Below are positions 1-8,441 of a stretch of 64,000 bases of DNA, piece after piece. Each line of letters starts with the position of its first letter. Position 1 is the first letter of the stretch. The position numbers and the translations under genes were made by a program. The DNA comes from Foliimonas ilicis (GTDB lineage Bacteria; Pseudomonadota; Alphaproteobacteria; Rhizobiales; Rhizobiaceae). Location of the stretch: positions 1 to 64,000 of the forward strand of contig NZ_JBDUUH010000011.1 in the NCBI RefSeq assembly GCF_039939195.1, read 5' to 3'. The notes below the pieces were generated by a model, which was given only the letters and a program-made list of their open reading frames with translations, did not search any database and was not told the DNA's origin.

Positions 1-52
1 CCGGCAGGACAGAGGGGGGCGCCTCGTGATTCCATCAAAACAGGAATCGCTC
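1..52. repeat. Right half of a RIME-like palindromic element, cut by the window start
   Basis: The first 21 bases match the right arm of the elements at 2681-2856 and 27854-28013 (CCGGCAGGACAGAGGGGGG). The following bases (GATTCC...GGAATC around an A-rich loop) resemble the flank seen just after 28013, so the element seems to have an outer extension as well. The left arm lies outside the window. Confidence 0.75.
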
Positions 53-126
53 TAAGAGGCGCGGCAGGGTAGAATTTGCAAATAGTCTCGGGTATGCCTA
101 CAGGCGCGTTTTTAACCTCGGCATTC

Positions 127-711
127 ATGCTCAAAAATTCAATCCTGATCCTCATCACGGCCCTCATCGCCATTGGCGGCGGTGCAGCCAGCCTGTCCTA
201 CGCGCTGAAGGCGCAAGAGGGCGTCGGCGCAATTGCGGTTGGAAGCTGGGTCGCTTTCCCCGACATCGGCACGCCTGATGCCGATCCCTACACCAAAGCT
301 CGCATATCGCGCGAAGGCGTTCTGGCGCTGGGCCGCGCCGAAGGCCTGTCCTTCATCGCGGAAAAAGACGCGTCGGGAAATATTCTGCGCCAGGAATGCG
401 CCTATGTGATCGAAGGCAAGGTGCCGACCTCGCGCTTCTGGACGCTTTACGCCACCGACCGTTCGTTGACCGCCATCACCTCAAGCGGCGCCGGTGCCTC
501 GGCCCTTCATTCCTATGGAATCCTGCGCGGCGATGGCGATACTTTCTCCGTTAACGCAGGCCGCAAGCCCTCGCCCGGAAACTGGCTCGCCGTCCACGGA
601 AACGGCCCGATGTTTCTGGTGCTGACGCTCTACGACACGCCCGTCGCCTCCAGCACCGGCCTCAGCGGCATCCAGTTACCGCGCATCGTGAGGGCCGCTT
701 GCAATGCTTAG
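127..711 (+). CDS. DUF1214 domain-containing membrane-anchored protein
   Basis: The 194-residue product starts with a hydrophobic segment (residues about 5-27), followed by a periplasmic-looking domain with features of DUF1214, the C-terminal half of DUF1254/DUF1214 proteins: YTKARISREG near the start and a late NWLAVHGNGPMFLVLTLYDTP stretch. The ATG at 127 is chosen because it places the membrane segment at the N-terminus; an ATG at 94 and a TTG at 76 are also in frame. It overlaps the next gene by 8 bp, so the two are probably co-translated. The biochemical role of the family is not settled. Confidence 0.8.
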   Translation: MLKNSILILITALIAIGGGAASLSYALKAQEGVGAIAVGSWVAFPDIGTPDADPYTKARISREGVLALGRAEGLSFIAEKDASGNILRQECAYVIEGKVPTSRFWTLYATDRSLTAITSSGAGASALHSYGILRGDGDTFSVNAGRKPSPGNWLAVHGNGPMFLVLTLYDTPVASSTGLSGIQLPRIVRAACNA

Positions 712-1267
712 GCTGCTCTATGCAATCCTGCTCGGCCTGCTCGGCGCATGCATCGTCCACATTGCGGTGCTGTTCCTCGTGCCGCAATTTTCGGAGCGGG
801 ATGCATGGTCGCGGCTGGCAATGGAATCCGGTCTTTATCGCATGACGCGGCTGGATGCGGAGGCAGGCACTGCACCTGTCGTCAAATCCGTCGATCCGCT
901 GTTTTATGCCTCATCCTGCCGCTTCGACCTGACCGATGGTCCCGTACAGTTGCGCGCGCAGGGCAATGTGCCCTTCTGGTCTGCCTCGGTCTACGACCGC
1001 GCGGGACAGAACATCTACAGTTTCAACGATCACACCTCGACCGATGGTACGCTCGATTTCGTCGTGCTTACCCCGACGCAGATGCTGGCTTTGCGCAACG
1101 ATCTGCCGCCCGCATTCGAAAAGTCGATTTTCGTCGAAGCCCCCGTCGAGGAAGGCATCGTGGTTGTGCGAAGCTTCGTGCCGGACGCGACATGGAAGCA
1201 AGCCGTCGAAGGCTTTCTCTCCGCCACCACCTGCACGACTGCCCTGCCCGTCAGCGCCGAGCAGTAG
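704..1267 (+). CDS. DUF1254 domain-containing membrane-anchored protein
   Basis: The 187-residue product has one N-terminal hydrophobic segment (about residues 3-27), then a domain with DUF1254 features (NVPFWSASVYDRAGQNIYSFND). In larger proteins DUF1254 and DUF1214 are fused; here they are two overlapping genes, which supports both assignments and suggests that the products act together at the inner membrane facing the periplasm. Function is otherwise unknown. Confidence 0.8.
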   Translation: MLRLLYAILLGLLGACIVHIAVLFLVPQFSERDAWSRLAMESGLYRMTRLDAEAGTAPVVKSVDPLFYASSCRFDLTDGPVQLRAQGNVPFWSASVYDRAGQNIYSFNDHTSTDGTLDFVVLTPTQMLALRNDLPPAFEKSIFVEAPVEEGIVVVRSFVPDATWKQAVEGFLSATTCTTALPVSAEQ

Positions 1268-1436
1268 GGCGTCGTCCGTGGTCGCTTCCTGTCCGGCCAG
1301 CGATCACGCCTTCCGCAGCTTTTTCGCGCTCGTAACGAACGCCCGGAAATATGATGATTGATGCCGGTGTGTCGCGCACCGTCTTCGGCGCGTTCTGTGC
1401 CGTTCTTCGCGGTACGAATGCCAGTATGATACTCAT
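1251..1436 (-). CDS. Small hypothetical protein, 61 residues
   Basis: ATG start preceded by GAGAGGG about 9 bases upstream, a good ribosome binding site. The protein opens with MSIILAFVPRR and contains IIIFPGVRYERE, a short hydrophobic-then-basic layout that reads like a genuine small protein rather than a chance frame. Its stop overlaps the convergent DUF1254 gene by 17 bp. No function can be assigned and the call rests on the start signal and protein composition only. Confidence 0.5.
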   Translation of the reverse strand: MSIILAFVPRRTAQNAPKTVRDTPASIIIFPGVRYEREKAAEGVIAGRTGSDHGRRPTARR

Positions 1437-1578
1437 GGTATGCGCCCTCTCTCGTTCGGTTTTAATCGAGATTCAGGTCTGGCCATGCCGTTTGCAGGTC
1501 GGTATCACTTCAATCCGACATCAGCCCGGACCGGAGCAGTCACGCAACGCCTCCACTGTCGATAAGGCCATCAGAGAG

Positions 1579-1593
1579 TTAACAGTCTGCTAA
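1579..1593 (+). promoter_or_regulatory. CtrA-like half-site pair upstream of the DUF2336 gene
   Basis: The stretch TTAA-N7-CTAA differs at one position from the alphaproteobacterial CtrA consensus TTAA-N7-TTAA. It lies about 90 bp before the likely start of the DUF2336 gene. The rest of 1437-1683 shows no gene. A single near-match is weak evidence. Confidence 0.3.
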
Positions 1594-1683
1594 CAAAATT
1601 CCTCTAGATTGAGCTTTCTCCCCCTGCATTGCACGCGCAACACAGGCACGGAGTGTTGCAGTTTTTCGAGTCGAGCGTACTTT

Positions 1684-2604
1684 GTGTCATCATCAGATTT
1701 CAGGCAGATTGCGTTGAAGGGCGAAGCTGGAAAAGCCGAAAGACTTTTTCGCGCCGCGGTTTCCGCTTTCTGTTCCCTGCCGCGTCCATCGAAGCAGGAA
1801 ATAAGCAAGCTCGAAGACCTCACCCTTCCACTTTTCGATCAGGTTTCGCAGGAATCGCTGCGCTTCGTCTCCGCTGCCCTGTCGGAGTGCGAAACAGCAC
1901 CCCACAGCCTCGTCCTGCGCCTTTGCAGCGAGCCGGTGGACATCGCGGCCCCCCTCCTTATCCGCTCGAATGCGCTGCGCGAAATCGACTTGATCACGCT
2001 CATCGCAACGCATGGCCTGCCCCACGCCAAGGCGATTTCGCGCCGCCTGAACCTCAATCCCAGCATCGCGCATCTGGCAACCGCCCTGCAGCGCGCCACC
2101 GGACTCAATGATGCGCTGGACGAAGACGACGCTGATGCCGACCCCGACGCCATCGAAGAGCCGCAGAGCCCCGTTCCCGGCGCCATGGCAGAGGAAGTGC
2201 GCGCGCGTCTTCGCGACATGATGCGTCCGGCCAAGACCGCCCCGCCCCGGCTCGACCGCGACGCCTATGTCAATCTCCGCGAGACCTCGCTCAAGGGCAA
2301 CGCGACCTTCGTCGAGATCGCCCTTGCCGAAGCGCTGGATCTCGATCTCGAACGCGCCCGCCTCATCGTCGAGGCGACGGGCTATTCATCCCTGCTCACC
2401 GCCCTTCGCGCGCTCGATCTCAGCGAGGAAGAAGCCTTCCTGATCACCATGGCGATATTCCCCGCGCATTTCCCAAACCGCGAAGCGATAAGCCTGTTCC
2501 TCGGCCGCTTCCGCCTTCTCCGGCAGGAATCCGCGCAGGACCGCGTGCGCTCATGGAAAGGCGAAAGCGACAAACCCGGCTCGAAGCAATTCCGGGCGTC
2601 GTAG
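1684..2604 (+). CDS. DUF2336 domain-containing protein
   Basis: About 306 residues from a GTG at 1684; a TTG at 1609 in the same frame would add 25 residues rich in Cys, Ser and Arg that do not look conserved. The body is a series of short alpha-helical repeats (FDQVSQESLRFVSAALSEC, LIRSNALREIDLITLIATHG, ALAEALDLDLERARLIVEAT), as in DUF2336 proteins, which are common and uncharacterised in alphaproteobacteria. No signal peptide is seen, so it is probably cytoplasmic. The start codon is uncertain. Confidence 0.75.
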   Translation: MSSSDFRQIALKGEAGKAERLFRAAVSAFCSLPRPSKQEISKLEDLTLPLFDQVSQESLRFVSAALSECETAPHSLVLRLCSEPVDIAAPLLIRSNALREIDLITLIATHGLPHAKAISRRLNLNPSIAHLATALQRATGLNDALDEDDADADPDAIEEPQSPVPGAMAEEVRARLRDMMRPAKTAPPRLDRDAYVNLRETSLKGNATFVEIALAEALDLDLERARLIVEATGYSSLLTALRALDLSEEEAFLITMAIFPAHFPNREAISLFLGRFRLLRQESAQDRVRSWKGESDKPGSKQFRAS

Positions 2605-2680
2605 GGTGCCATCGCGGGCCACGATCCATTCCGGAACGCCAGATCGCGCTGGAGTCCTTCATTTTTAGATAGAACCGTTA

Positions 2681-2856
2681 GCGGGACAGCGCCCCCCTCT
2701 GTCCTGCCGGACATCTCCCCCACGGGTGGGGAGATCGGATTTCATTTCCGATTTCGCCAATCGTGAGCGTTGCAAGTCCGGTGGCAACATTGAAGCTGCC
2801 AATCTCCCCACCTGTGGGGGAGATGTCCGGCAGGACAGAGGGGGGCGCTGTCCCGC
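2681..2856. repeat. RIME-like palindromic intergenic element, full copy
   Basis: About 43-bp arms form an almost perfect inverted repeat: GCGGGACAGCGCCCCCCTCT at 2681 and its complement ending at 2856. Each arm contains the nested small palindrome TGTCC-TGCC-GGACA. The central 90 bp is unique sequence. It occupies the gap between the DUF2336 gene and the convergent DUF1491 gene. Confidence 0.9.
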
Positions 2857-2878
2857 CGGCATTTCCATAAAACGAAAG

Positions 2879-3223
2879 CTAAAGCTCCGTCAGCGAAAGC
2901 AAATCCTCAACCGGTTCACTCCCTGCCTCCAGCTCAATAATCCAGATGTCGGAATCAAAACGCTTTTCCTTCTCCAGACGCGCATCGATGGCGCTTTCCT
3001 CATCGAAGGCCAGCTTGGTGAACTGCCGGTCATCGGGGCGCGCGCTGTCATAGCTTGCCTGCGGTGCAGGCCCGTAAAGACTGGCCTCACCCATCCGCCC
3101 CCGGCACAGCACAAACACCGCCCCCGCCTCCGTCGCCCCGCGCTTGATCACCGCCGCGAACCCGCCAGCGCCAAACACCCGGCGTATCATGGCCGAAACC
3201 CAAAAATCGGTCGTAACGCGCAT
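2879..3223 (-). CDS. DUF1491 family protein
   Basis: The 114-residue product matches the layout of DUF1491: MRVTTDFWVSAMIRRV at the N-terminus, a GxxAAVIKRGATEAGAVFVL strand-helix stretch, and a C-terminal DSDIWIIELE. The family is small, cytoplasmic and of unknown role, found almost only in alphaproteobacteria. Length is normal. It ends just outside the repeat at 2681-2856. Confidence 0.85.
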   Translation of the reverse strand: MRVTTDFWVSAMIRRVFGAGGFAAVIKRGATEAGAVFVLCRGRMGEASLYGPAPQASYDSARPDDRQFTKLAFDEESAIDARLEKEKRFDSDIWIIELEAGSEPVEDLLSLTEL

Positions 3224-3298
3224 GGCTGTTCCTGAAAGCTGATGTCGAAGGGCTTTTAGCTTGGCCGGGCAGCAATTGCGAGCCGGAGAGGAAGCGCA

Positions 3299-3697
3299 CT
3301 ATGTCCGGCTACTGCGCATTCCATTCACCACCTTCAAATCCTTGCGTCCGGCAAAACCCCGATATTCCTCAGTCTCCACCCCATAGAGCGCGACGCGGCT
3401 GTTTTCGTCATGGTGCAGACCCCAGCCGAATTGCTTCACCAGCGGCGAAGCGCGCAGGCAGGCCTTCGGCTTCGAGAAGAACTCCTGCCGCGCGGCAGGC
3501 CAATCCGCTTCCGCAATGTCCGCGCGCTTGGCGTGGGTCAGGAACAGCAGATCGTCGCTGGTGAGTTTATACGGCGCATCCCGAAGCATCGCATACTGGA
3601 TTGCCCCGACCGAACCGGCCTTCGCAGGCTCCTGCCCGCTTTTCGCGGTGCTGTCCGGCGAGACAAGGATGAAGCCGTTTGTGTAATTCGTGGTCAT
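3299..3697 (-). CDS. DUF6157 family protein
   Basis: 132 residues from the ATG at 3697, which is preceded by AGAGG; a longer frame from 3748 adds a Ser/Arg-rich tail without support. The N-terminus (TNYTNGFILVSPDS) and the central DLLFLTHAKRADI, followed by a Cys- and Gly-rich ASPLVKQFGWGLHHDE, fit the DUF6157 family, which is widespread and has no assigned function. No export signal is seen. Confidence 0.75.
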   Translation of the reverse strand: MTTNYTNGFILVSPDSTAKSGQEPAKAGSVGAIQYAMLRDAPYKLTSDDLLFLTHAKRADIAEADWPAARQEFFSKPKACLRASPLVKQFGWGLHHDENSRVALYGVETEEYRGFAGRKDLKVVNGMRSSRT

Positions 3698-3760
3698 TGG
3701 GCGCCTCTGAGAAGAGGCAGAATTCAGCCGATCGAAGCACTGAGTCAACAGGCAATCAGC

Positions 3761-4546
3761 CTATTTGATAAGGCCGATTTCTTTCATCTTCACATAGACG
3801 GCCTCGTCCGGCTGGCCGGATTCGCTCAAGCCGAACAGCGACTGGAATTCCTTGATGGCGGCGGTCGTGCGTGCGCCGATCTTGCCGTCCACTTCGATGC
3901 CTTCATTTCCGAAGGCGCGCAGGCCTTCCTGAATCTTGGCGGTACGCGCTTCGGGCCTCACCTCGGCAACGGGCTTCGGCGGCGTGATCGCATTGGTGAT
4001 GTCGCGGCGCAGTGTCGGTGTCGGCGGTGCGGATGCCTGCTTTTCGGATGCGCCAAGCTGGTCCAGCAATTCTGCGTCGATCTCGCCCGATGCCTTCAGG
4101 CCCATCTTGGTCTGGTAGGCGGCAATTGCCCGGCGCGTGCCGGGGCCGGAAAGCCCGTCCACCGCATCGCTGTAGAAATTAAGTTCCTTGAGGATGGTCT
4201 GCACGCGCGCGATAAGCGGGTCGCCGCCGCGCACTTCTTCGACGGGCTCAGCCGGGCGCTCGATCTGGAATGTGGTTTCCGGTTCGTCCGCGAGCTCCTG
4301 CTCGACCCGGCTGACGGTTGGCACCGGCATGAAGTCGCGCGTCGCAAAGAAAGCCCCCAGATGCGCATGCGGCTGATACCACAGCGCATTTGCCGAGACA
4401 TAGAACAGTGCTACCAGAAACGCCGTCGAGCCGCCGACGAGCACCGGGTTGCGCGAGACGAAGCCGCCAAGCGCTGCCGCGCCGTCATGCAGCACGCCGG
4501 GGCGTTGCTGCACCCGCTTCTTAGCCTGCCTTGCGGAACGGGCCAT
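3761..4546 (-). CDS. Membrane-anchored protein with two peptidoglycan-binding domains
   Basis: 261 residues from an ATG preceded by GAGGAAG. After a short basic N-terminus comes one transmembrane segment (about 32-55), a Pro/Glu-rich linker, and two peptidoglycan-binding_1 type helical domains (about 112-165 and 202-258; GLSGPGTRRAIAAYQTKMGL and GKIGARTTAAIKEFQSLFGL). No catalytic domain is present, so it probably tethers the inner membrane to the wall. Its first 26 bp overlap the end of the upstream sensor kinase gene, so the two are very likely translated together. Confidence 0.85.
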   Translation of the reverse strand: MARSARQAKKRVQQRPGVLHDGAAALGGFVSRNPVLVGGSTAFLVALFYVSANALWYQPHAHLGAFFATRDFMPVPTVSRVEQELADEPETTFQIERPAEPVEEVRGGDPLIARVQTILKELNFYSDAVDGLSGPGTRRAIAAYQTKMGLKASGEIDAELLDQLGASEKQASAPPTPTLRRDITNAITPPKPVAEVRPEARTAKIQEGLRAFGNEGIEVDGKIGARTTAAIKEFQSLFGLSESGQPDEAVYVKMKEIGLIK

Positions 4547-6329
4547 GTACTTCCTCTTTGGTCTTTTCCAGCGGCAGTGTCGCCAGTTCGCCGCGCCGTG
4601 CCTCCGCATAGCTTGCCGGGCCGTTGACGGGAAGGCTGATCGTTACCGTCGTGCCTTCAGCAGGCGCACTTTCGATGGACATGGTGCCGTCATGCAGCGC
4701 CACCAGCCCCTTGACCAGCGAGAGGCCAAGGCCTGCGCCGTCATACTGGCGCGTATAGTCGTTGCGCACCTGGCAGAACGGCTTGCCGATCCGCGAAAGG
4801 TCGTCTTCGGCAATGCCGATGCCTGTATCGCTGACCCAGAAATGCAGCCGCGAACCGACACGGCGCGCGCCGATCGTCACCTGGCCGTTGTCCGGCGTGA
4901 ACTTGATCGCATTCGATGCGAGGTTGATGAGCACCTGCTGCACGGCGCGCTTGTCTGCATGGATTTCGGAAACGTCCGCCGCAATGTCGGTTGCCAGCGC
5001 GATGCGCTTTTCCGAGGCAGGCAGGCGCACCATCGCCTCGCACATTTCCACTGCCTCGCGGAAGCGGAACGGCTCCGGATTTGTCGCATAAGCGCCCGCC
5101 TCAAGCTTGGACACATCGAGGATCGAGTTCACTACGGCCAGCAAATGATTGCCCGACTGGCGCACCAGATCGACATATTCCTTCTGGCGCGGGTCGGCGA
5201 ACTTGCCGAACATTTCATGCAGCAGCATGTCGGAAAAGCCGATGATGGCGTTCAGCGGCGTGCGCAATTCGTGGCTTACGGCCGCCAGGAAATTGCCCTT
5301 GGCGATTTCGAGGCTGTCCTTCTTCTGGTCGGCCTCGGCCAATGCGGCGCGCAGATCGCTGATTTCGTCATTCTCGCGAACCAGCAGCGTGAAGCCGTCG
5401 CCAAGCGCGCCTTCATTCAGCATTTCGATGAGGAACGGACGGTAATTGTCCGCGCCGCCCTCGACCAAGCGCGGCAGCCTGATGCGCACTTCCGCACGGC
5501 TGGCCGCCTTGCCTTCGCGCAGCGCTGAGAGCGCGCAGAGATAGGCAATGCGGTCGCCAATGTGGATACGGTCGAACAGGCCGGTACCGAACAGGCATTC
5601 CTGCGGCAATTGCAGCATGGTGCGCGACTTGTCCGAGGCTTCCATCACCTCGCCATTGCGCGCCATGCGCAGCACGACCGCATCGATGATCGTCTCAAGC
5701 GCCGCATCCTGCCGCTCCGGCGTTGCCGTCTCGAATGCGAAGCCGCCGCGCAGACGCGGCAGAAGCGTCGCGCCATAGGCCAGCGGAACGAGCCAATGCC
5801 AGGCGCTGATGGCGGGTGCTGCAGCAAACAGCGTCGCACCCGCAAATGCCTGCAGGGCAATCGCCGCCGCAGCAGCGCCCAGGCCCAGTTGCAGGCCACG
5901 CTTGCTGCGCGAAATCCAGAAAGCCTCGAAAGGCAATGCGAAAAGAAGAACGCTGACCGGCGAGGCAAGCCCGCCCGCCGATGCGATAATCATCGCAACC
6001 GCAATCGTGCCTGCAACAAGTGCCGCAATCGCCACGGGGCGCTCAGCGCCGCGAGAGGCGACGGTCAATCCGCCGAGCCAGCCGAGGCCCAAAGTCGCGC
6101 AGATTGCGGCAAGCGTCACCGCAACGCCGATCTGTAATGGCATGAACGACGCGATCGCGCCGCCGATAAGGAAGGGCGATGCCAGCACAAGTCCGATCAA
6201 CCGGCGATGACGCGCACGCGCCTTCTCGCCTTCGATGGACGGATGCACCAGCCGTTCGCAGCCCTCTGAGACAGCGCGCAGGAGATCGTCGGTTCTTTTG
6301 GCAAATGAACTCAAATAACACACTCGCAC
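4521..6329 (-). CDS. Membrane sensor histidine kinase with PAS domain (DivJ-like)
   Basis: 602 residues. Several hydrophobic segments (about 43-190) are followed by a PAS-like region (about 205-318), a HisKA domain with the phospho-acceptor His353 in SHELRTPLNAIIGFSDML, and an ATPase domain with the N box (around Asn469-Asn473), DTGIGI (501-506) and GAGLGLSLV (531). The GTG at 6329 has GAGG at proper spacing. The order of membrane region, PAS and kinase resembles the cell-cycle kinase DivJ, but that identity is inferred. No response regulator lies next to it; the overlapping downstream gene encodes a peptidoglycan-binding protein. Confidence 0.85.
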   Translation of the reverse strand: MRVCYLSSFAKRTDDLLRAVSEGCERLVHPSIEGEKARARHRRLIGLVLASPFLIGGAIASFMPLQIGVAVTLAAICATLGLGWLGGLTVASRGAERPVAIAALVAGTIAVAMIIASAGGLASPVSVLLFALPFEAFWISRSKRGLQLGLGAAAAAIALQAFAGATLFAAAPAISAWHWLVPLAYGATLLPRLRGGFAFETATPERQDAALETIIDAVVLRMARNGEVMEASDKSRTMLQLPQECLFGTGLFDRIHIGDRIAYLCALSALREGKAASRAEVRIRLPRLVEGGADNYRPFLIEMLNEGALGDGFTLLVRENDEISDLRAALAEADQKKDSLEIAKGNFLAAVSHELRTPLNAIIGFSDMLLHEMFGKFADPRQKEYVDLVRQSGNHLLAVVNSILDVSKLEAGAYATNPEPFRFREAVEMCEAMVRLPASEKRIALATDIAADVSEIHADKRAVQQVLINLASNAIKFTPDNGQVTIGARRVGSRLHFWVSDTGIGIAEDDLSRIGKPFCQVRNDYTRQYDGAGLGLSLVKGLVALHDGTMSIESAPAEGTTVTISLPVNGPASYAEARRGELATLPLEKTKEEVHGPFRKAG

Positions 6330-6776
6330 ATGGGCACCTCAAAAAAGGAGAATGGGTGGCCCGTTCTTACAAGTCCGAAACTCGCACCCAGCGTTTAAGG
6401 AAACGATAAAGCGCAGGCCATTTACGGGCTTTCTCCCTCTGAATAATGGGGTGTTGCGAGCCAAAATCACGTCAGTTTGTTTGCATGGTAAATGGAGCGT
6501 TTATTAAAATCGCACCGCCTGGAGCGTCCGAAACGGCCTCGAAACCAGTGGGCAACACACCCTCTTTCGAAAGAAAACAAAAACTTGGCTGGTTAATGCT
6601 TTATGACCCTGGTTTTTAAGGCTTATGTCAAAAGCCGCACAGGACCGATCAATTAAAATTTGAAGCAAATTTGCATGGCACCAGAAAGCGGTCTTTCGCA
6701 TTGCTGTGTCACTATCGCCTCAAACAAGAGAGACCTTGGCGAGCAAGCAAGGTCCGACATGACGAGAGGGAAGGCT
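6330..6776. other. Intergenic region of about 450 bp without a recognisable gene
   Basis: This divergent gap separates the kinase gene from the DUF5330 gene and must hold both promoters. It is AT-richer than its surroundings, especially 6570-6670. I see no convincing coding frame, tRNA or strong terminator in it. Confidence 0.5.
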
Positions 6777-7163
6777 ATGGGCTTTCTTATAAAGGCAGCA
6801 TTCTGGTTTGCAGTCGTCCTCCTCATCCTGCCATTGGGCGGCGGCGAGGAAGGAGACAAACCCACCATCGGCGCGATACAGGCATTCTTCGCCGCGAAGG
6901 AAGCCATCGGTGACATTTCCGGCATCTGCGAGCGCAAGCCCGATGTCTGCGAAGCCGGGCAATCGGTCATGCAGACGGTCGGCGTCCGCGCCAAGGAAAG
7001 CGCCCGCATCGCCTATGAAATGCTCGACACCCAGTTCGGCCAGCCGGATGTCGCAACCACCGGCAGCGTGCCGGAAGCGCAGGGTCATGAGCAGCACGCC
7101 GTCGAGGCACCCGCATTCGAAGCCCTGCCGCAGCCGGTGCCGACCCCGCGCCCTGCACATTGA
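6777..7163 (+). CDS. DUF5330 domain-containing small membrane protein
   Basis: 128 residues from an ATG preceded by GAGAGGGAAGG. The start MGFLIKAAFWFAVVLLILPL is a single membrane segment or uncleaved signal, followed by AFFAAKEAIGDISGICERKPDVC and a Pro-rich tail. This is the DUF5330 layout, seen in rhizobia and brucellae; the function is unknown. The two cysteines in GICERKPDVC may form a disulfide in the periplasm. SufE follows 59 bp later on the same strand. Confidence 0.8.
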   Translation: MGFLIKAAFWFAVVLLILPLGGGEEGDKPTIGAIQAFFAAKEAIGDISGICERKPDVCEAGQSVMQTVGVRAKESARIAYEMLDTQFGQPDVATTGSVPEAQGHEQHAVEAPAFEALPQPVPTPRPAH

Positions 7164-7222
7164 GGTTGGGTGCGTCCTCTTTTTTCCGTGACGTACCCGC
7201 CCGGCGCTATTATATCCCGCTC

Positions 7223-7651
7223 ATGACCGAGACGATCCAGACCATCGAAACCATACAGGACGATTTCGCCTTCCTCGACGATTGGGAAGATCGCTATCGC
7301 TATGTCATCGAGCTTGGCGAAGCCCTGCCCGACTTCCCCGATGCTCTGCGCGACGATGCCTACAAGGTGCCGGGCTGCGTCAGCCAGGTCTGGCTGGTCA
7401 CGGATGCGGGGAACGGCCAGGATCCGGTCATGAAGTTTCGCGGCGATTCCGACGCCCATATCGTTCGCGGCCTCGTCGCAATCATGCTGGCGCTTTTCTC
7501 TGGCCGCAAAGCCAGCGAAATCATGGCGATCGATGCCGAAGCGACCTTGCGCGGCCTCGGCCTCGACGAGCATCTCTCCCCGCAGCGCGCCAACGGCCTG
7601 CGCTCGATGGTCAAGCGCATCAAGCGTGATGCGACCGACGCGCTTGCCTAG
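7223..7651 (+). CDS. sufE: SufE-type cysteine desulfuration protein
   Basis: The 142-residue product is a SufE family protein: YVIELGEALPDFPDALRDD leads to KVPGCVSQVWL, where Cys52 is the sulfur-accepting cysteine (Cys51 in E. coli SufE). SufE takes persulfide sulfur from the desulfurase SufS and passes it to the Fe-S assembly scaffold. No other suf gene is visible nearby. The ATG at 7223 matches the usual family length. The gene overlaps the convergent DUF6456 gene by 4 bp. Confidence 0.9.
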   Translation: MTETIQTIETIQDDFAFLDDWEDRYRYVIELGEALPDFPDALRDDAYKVPGCVSQVWLVTDAGNGQDPVMKFRGDSDAHIVRGLVAIMLALFSGRKASEIMAIDAEATLRGLGLDEHLSPQRANGLRSMVKRIKRDATDALA

Positions 7652-8439
7652 CTGATACTCGGCCGGTAGCCCTCGGCACCCCAATGCAGCACGGAACCGC
7701 GCGGCTTTTCCGCTCTTTCGGGGTAGTAATGGCGGCTTAGAACGCCAAGCGCTGTTTTCAGAATGATCTTGGCAGAGCGTATCGGCCAGCCGCGCTCGCT
7801 TTCGACTTTTTCCAACCCTTTCAAAAAGCAACAAACGTCGATCAGCACGCCCGAAAGCTCCGGCCCGACTGAGCGGATCGCATTGTCGACCCGTTGGCGC
7901 GCCGCAAGGGCTGCCTCCGTGATCTCGACCGCACCCGAAGCGCCGCCGACACGCCGGCCGGACGCCAAACCCGCCATCCAGTTCGCGCCGAGACGCGGCA
8001 TGAGCTGCCCGCGCGTATAATCGGCACGCAGGCGCTCGCCTGCATCATATTCGCGACCGGTCAAAAACGGCCTGCCGTCGCGCGCCTTGCGCCGCACCAA
8101 TTGCCCGAGCGGCGATTCCGACAGATTGACCAGGGCCACGGCATCCGCGCCATTCGCAACAATGATTGCCGGTTCGAGTTCCAGCGTTGCAGCGCCCAGC
8201 ACATCCGCACGCACAGACTTTACGTGGGCCACTCCTTTGACCGAAAGCGAAACCTTGTTTGCCTCACGCGTCAAAAACCCGCCTGCGGCGAGCGCTTCAA
8301 TATCGTCGCGCGAAACCGAAATCGCCCCGCGATCTCCCCCATCGAGCATGAGTTTGCCCGCATCGGCCATGTCCGCAGCGACAATTGTGCCTTTGGTGAG
8401 AAACATCAGAATTCGGCTCGCAGCCTTGCTGTCGTTCAT
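7648..8439 (-). CDS. DUF6456 domain-containing protein
   Basis: 263 residues. The ATG at 8439 has GGAGGT seven bases upstream, lying inside the end of the preceding gene, which indicates translational coupling. The C-terminal half (SPLGQLVRRKARDGRPFL, AGERLRADYTRGQLMPRLG, CCFLKGLEKVESERGWP, KIILKTALGVLSRHY) carries the DUF6456 signature. The N-terminal part looks like a winged-helix or MarR-like fold. It forms a two-gene operon with the DnaA domain-IV protein upstream, suggesting a DNA-related or regulatory role that is not established. Confidence 0.75.
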   Translation of the reverse strand: MNDSKAASRILMFLTKGTIVAADMADAGKLMLDGGDRGAISVSRDDIEALAAGGFLTREANKVSLSVKGVAHVKSVRADVLGAATLELEPAIIVANGADAVALVNLSESPLGQLVRRKARDGRPFLTGREYDAGERLRADYTRGQLMPRLGANWMAGLASGRRVGGASGAVEITEAALAARQRVDNAIRSVGPELSGVLIDVCCFLKGLEKVESERGWPIRSAKIILKTALGVLSRHYYPERAEKPRGSVLHWGAEGYRPSIS

Positions 8440-8441
8440 CT

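Noticed and set aside
2726..3235. A plus-strand frame starting inside the palindromic element
   Set aside because: It begins in repeat sequence and then runs antisense to the DUF1491 gene.
3410..4627. A 405-codon open frame on the plus strand
   Set aside because: It runs antisense to the DUF6157 and peptidoglycan-binding genes, is Arg/His/Cys-rich in the way of GC-rich shadow frames, and has no start signal.
6504..6701. Minus-strand 65-codon frame in the kinase-DUF5330 gap
   Set aside because: No ribosome binding site, unusual composition, and it covers the likely promoter region.
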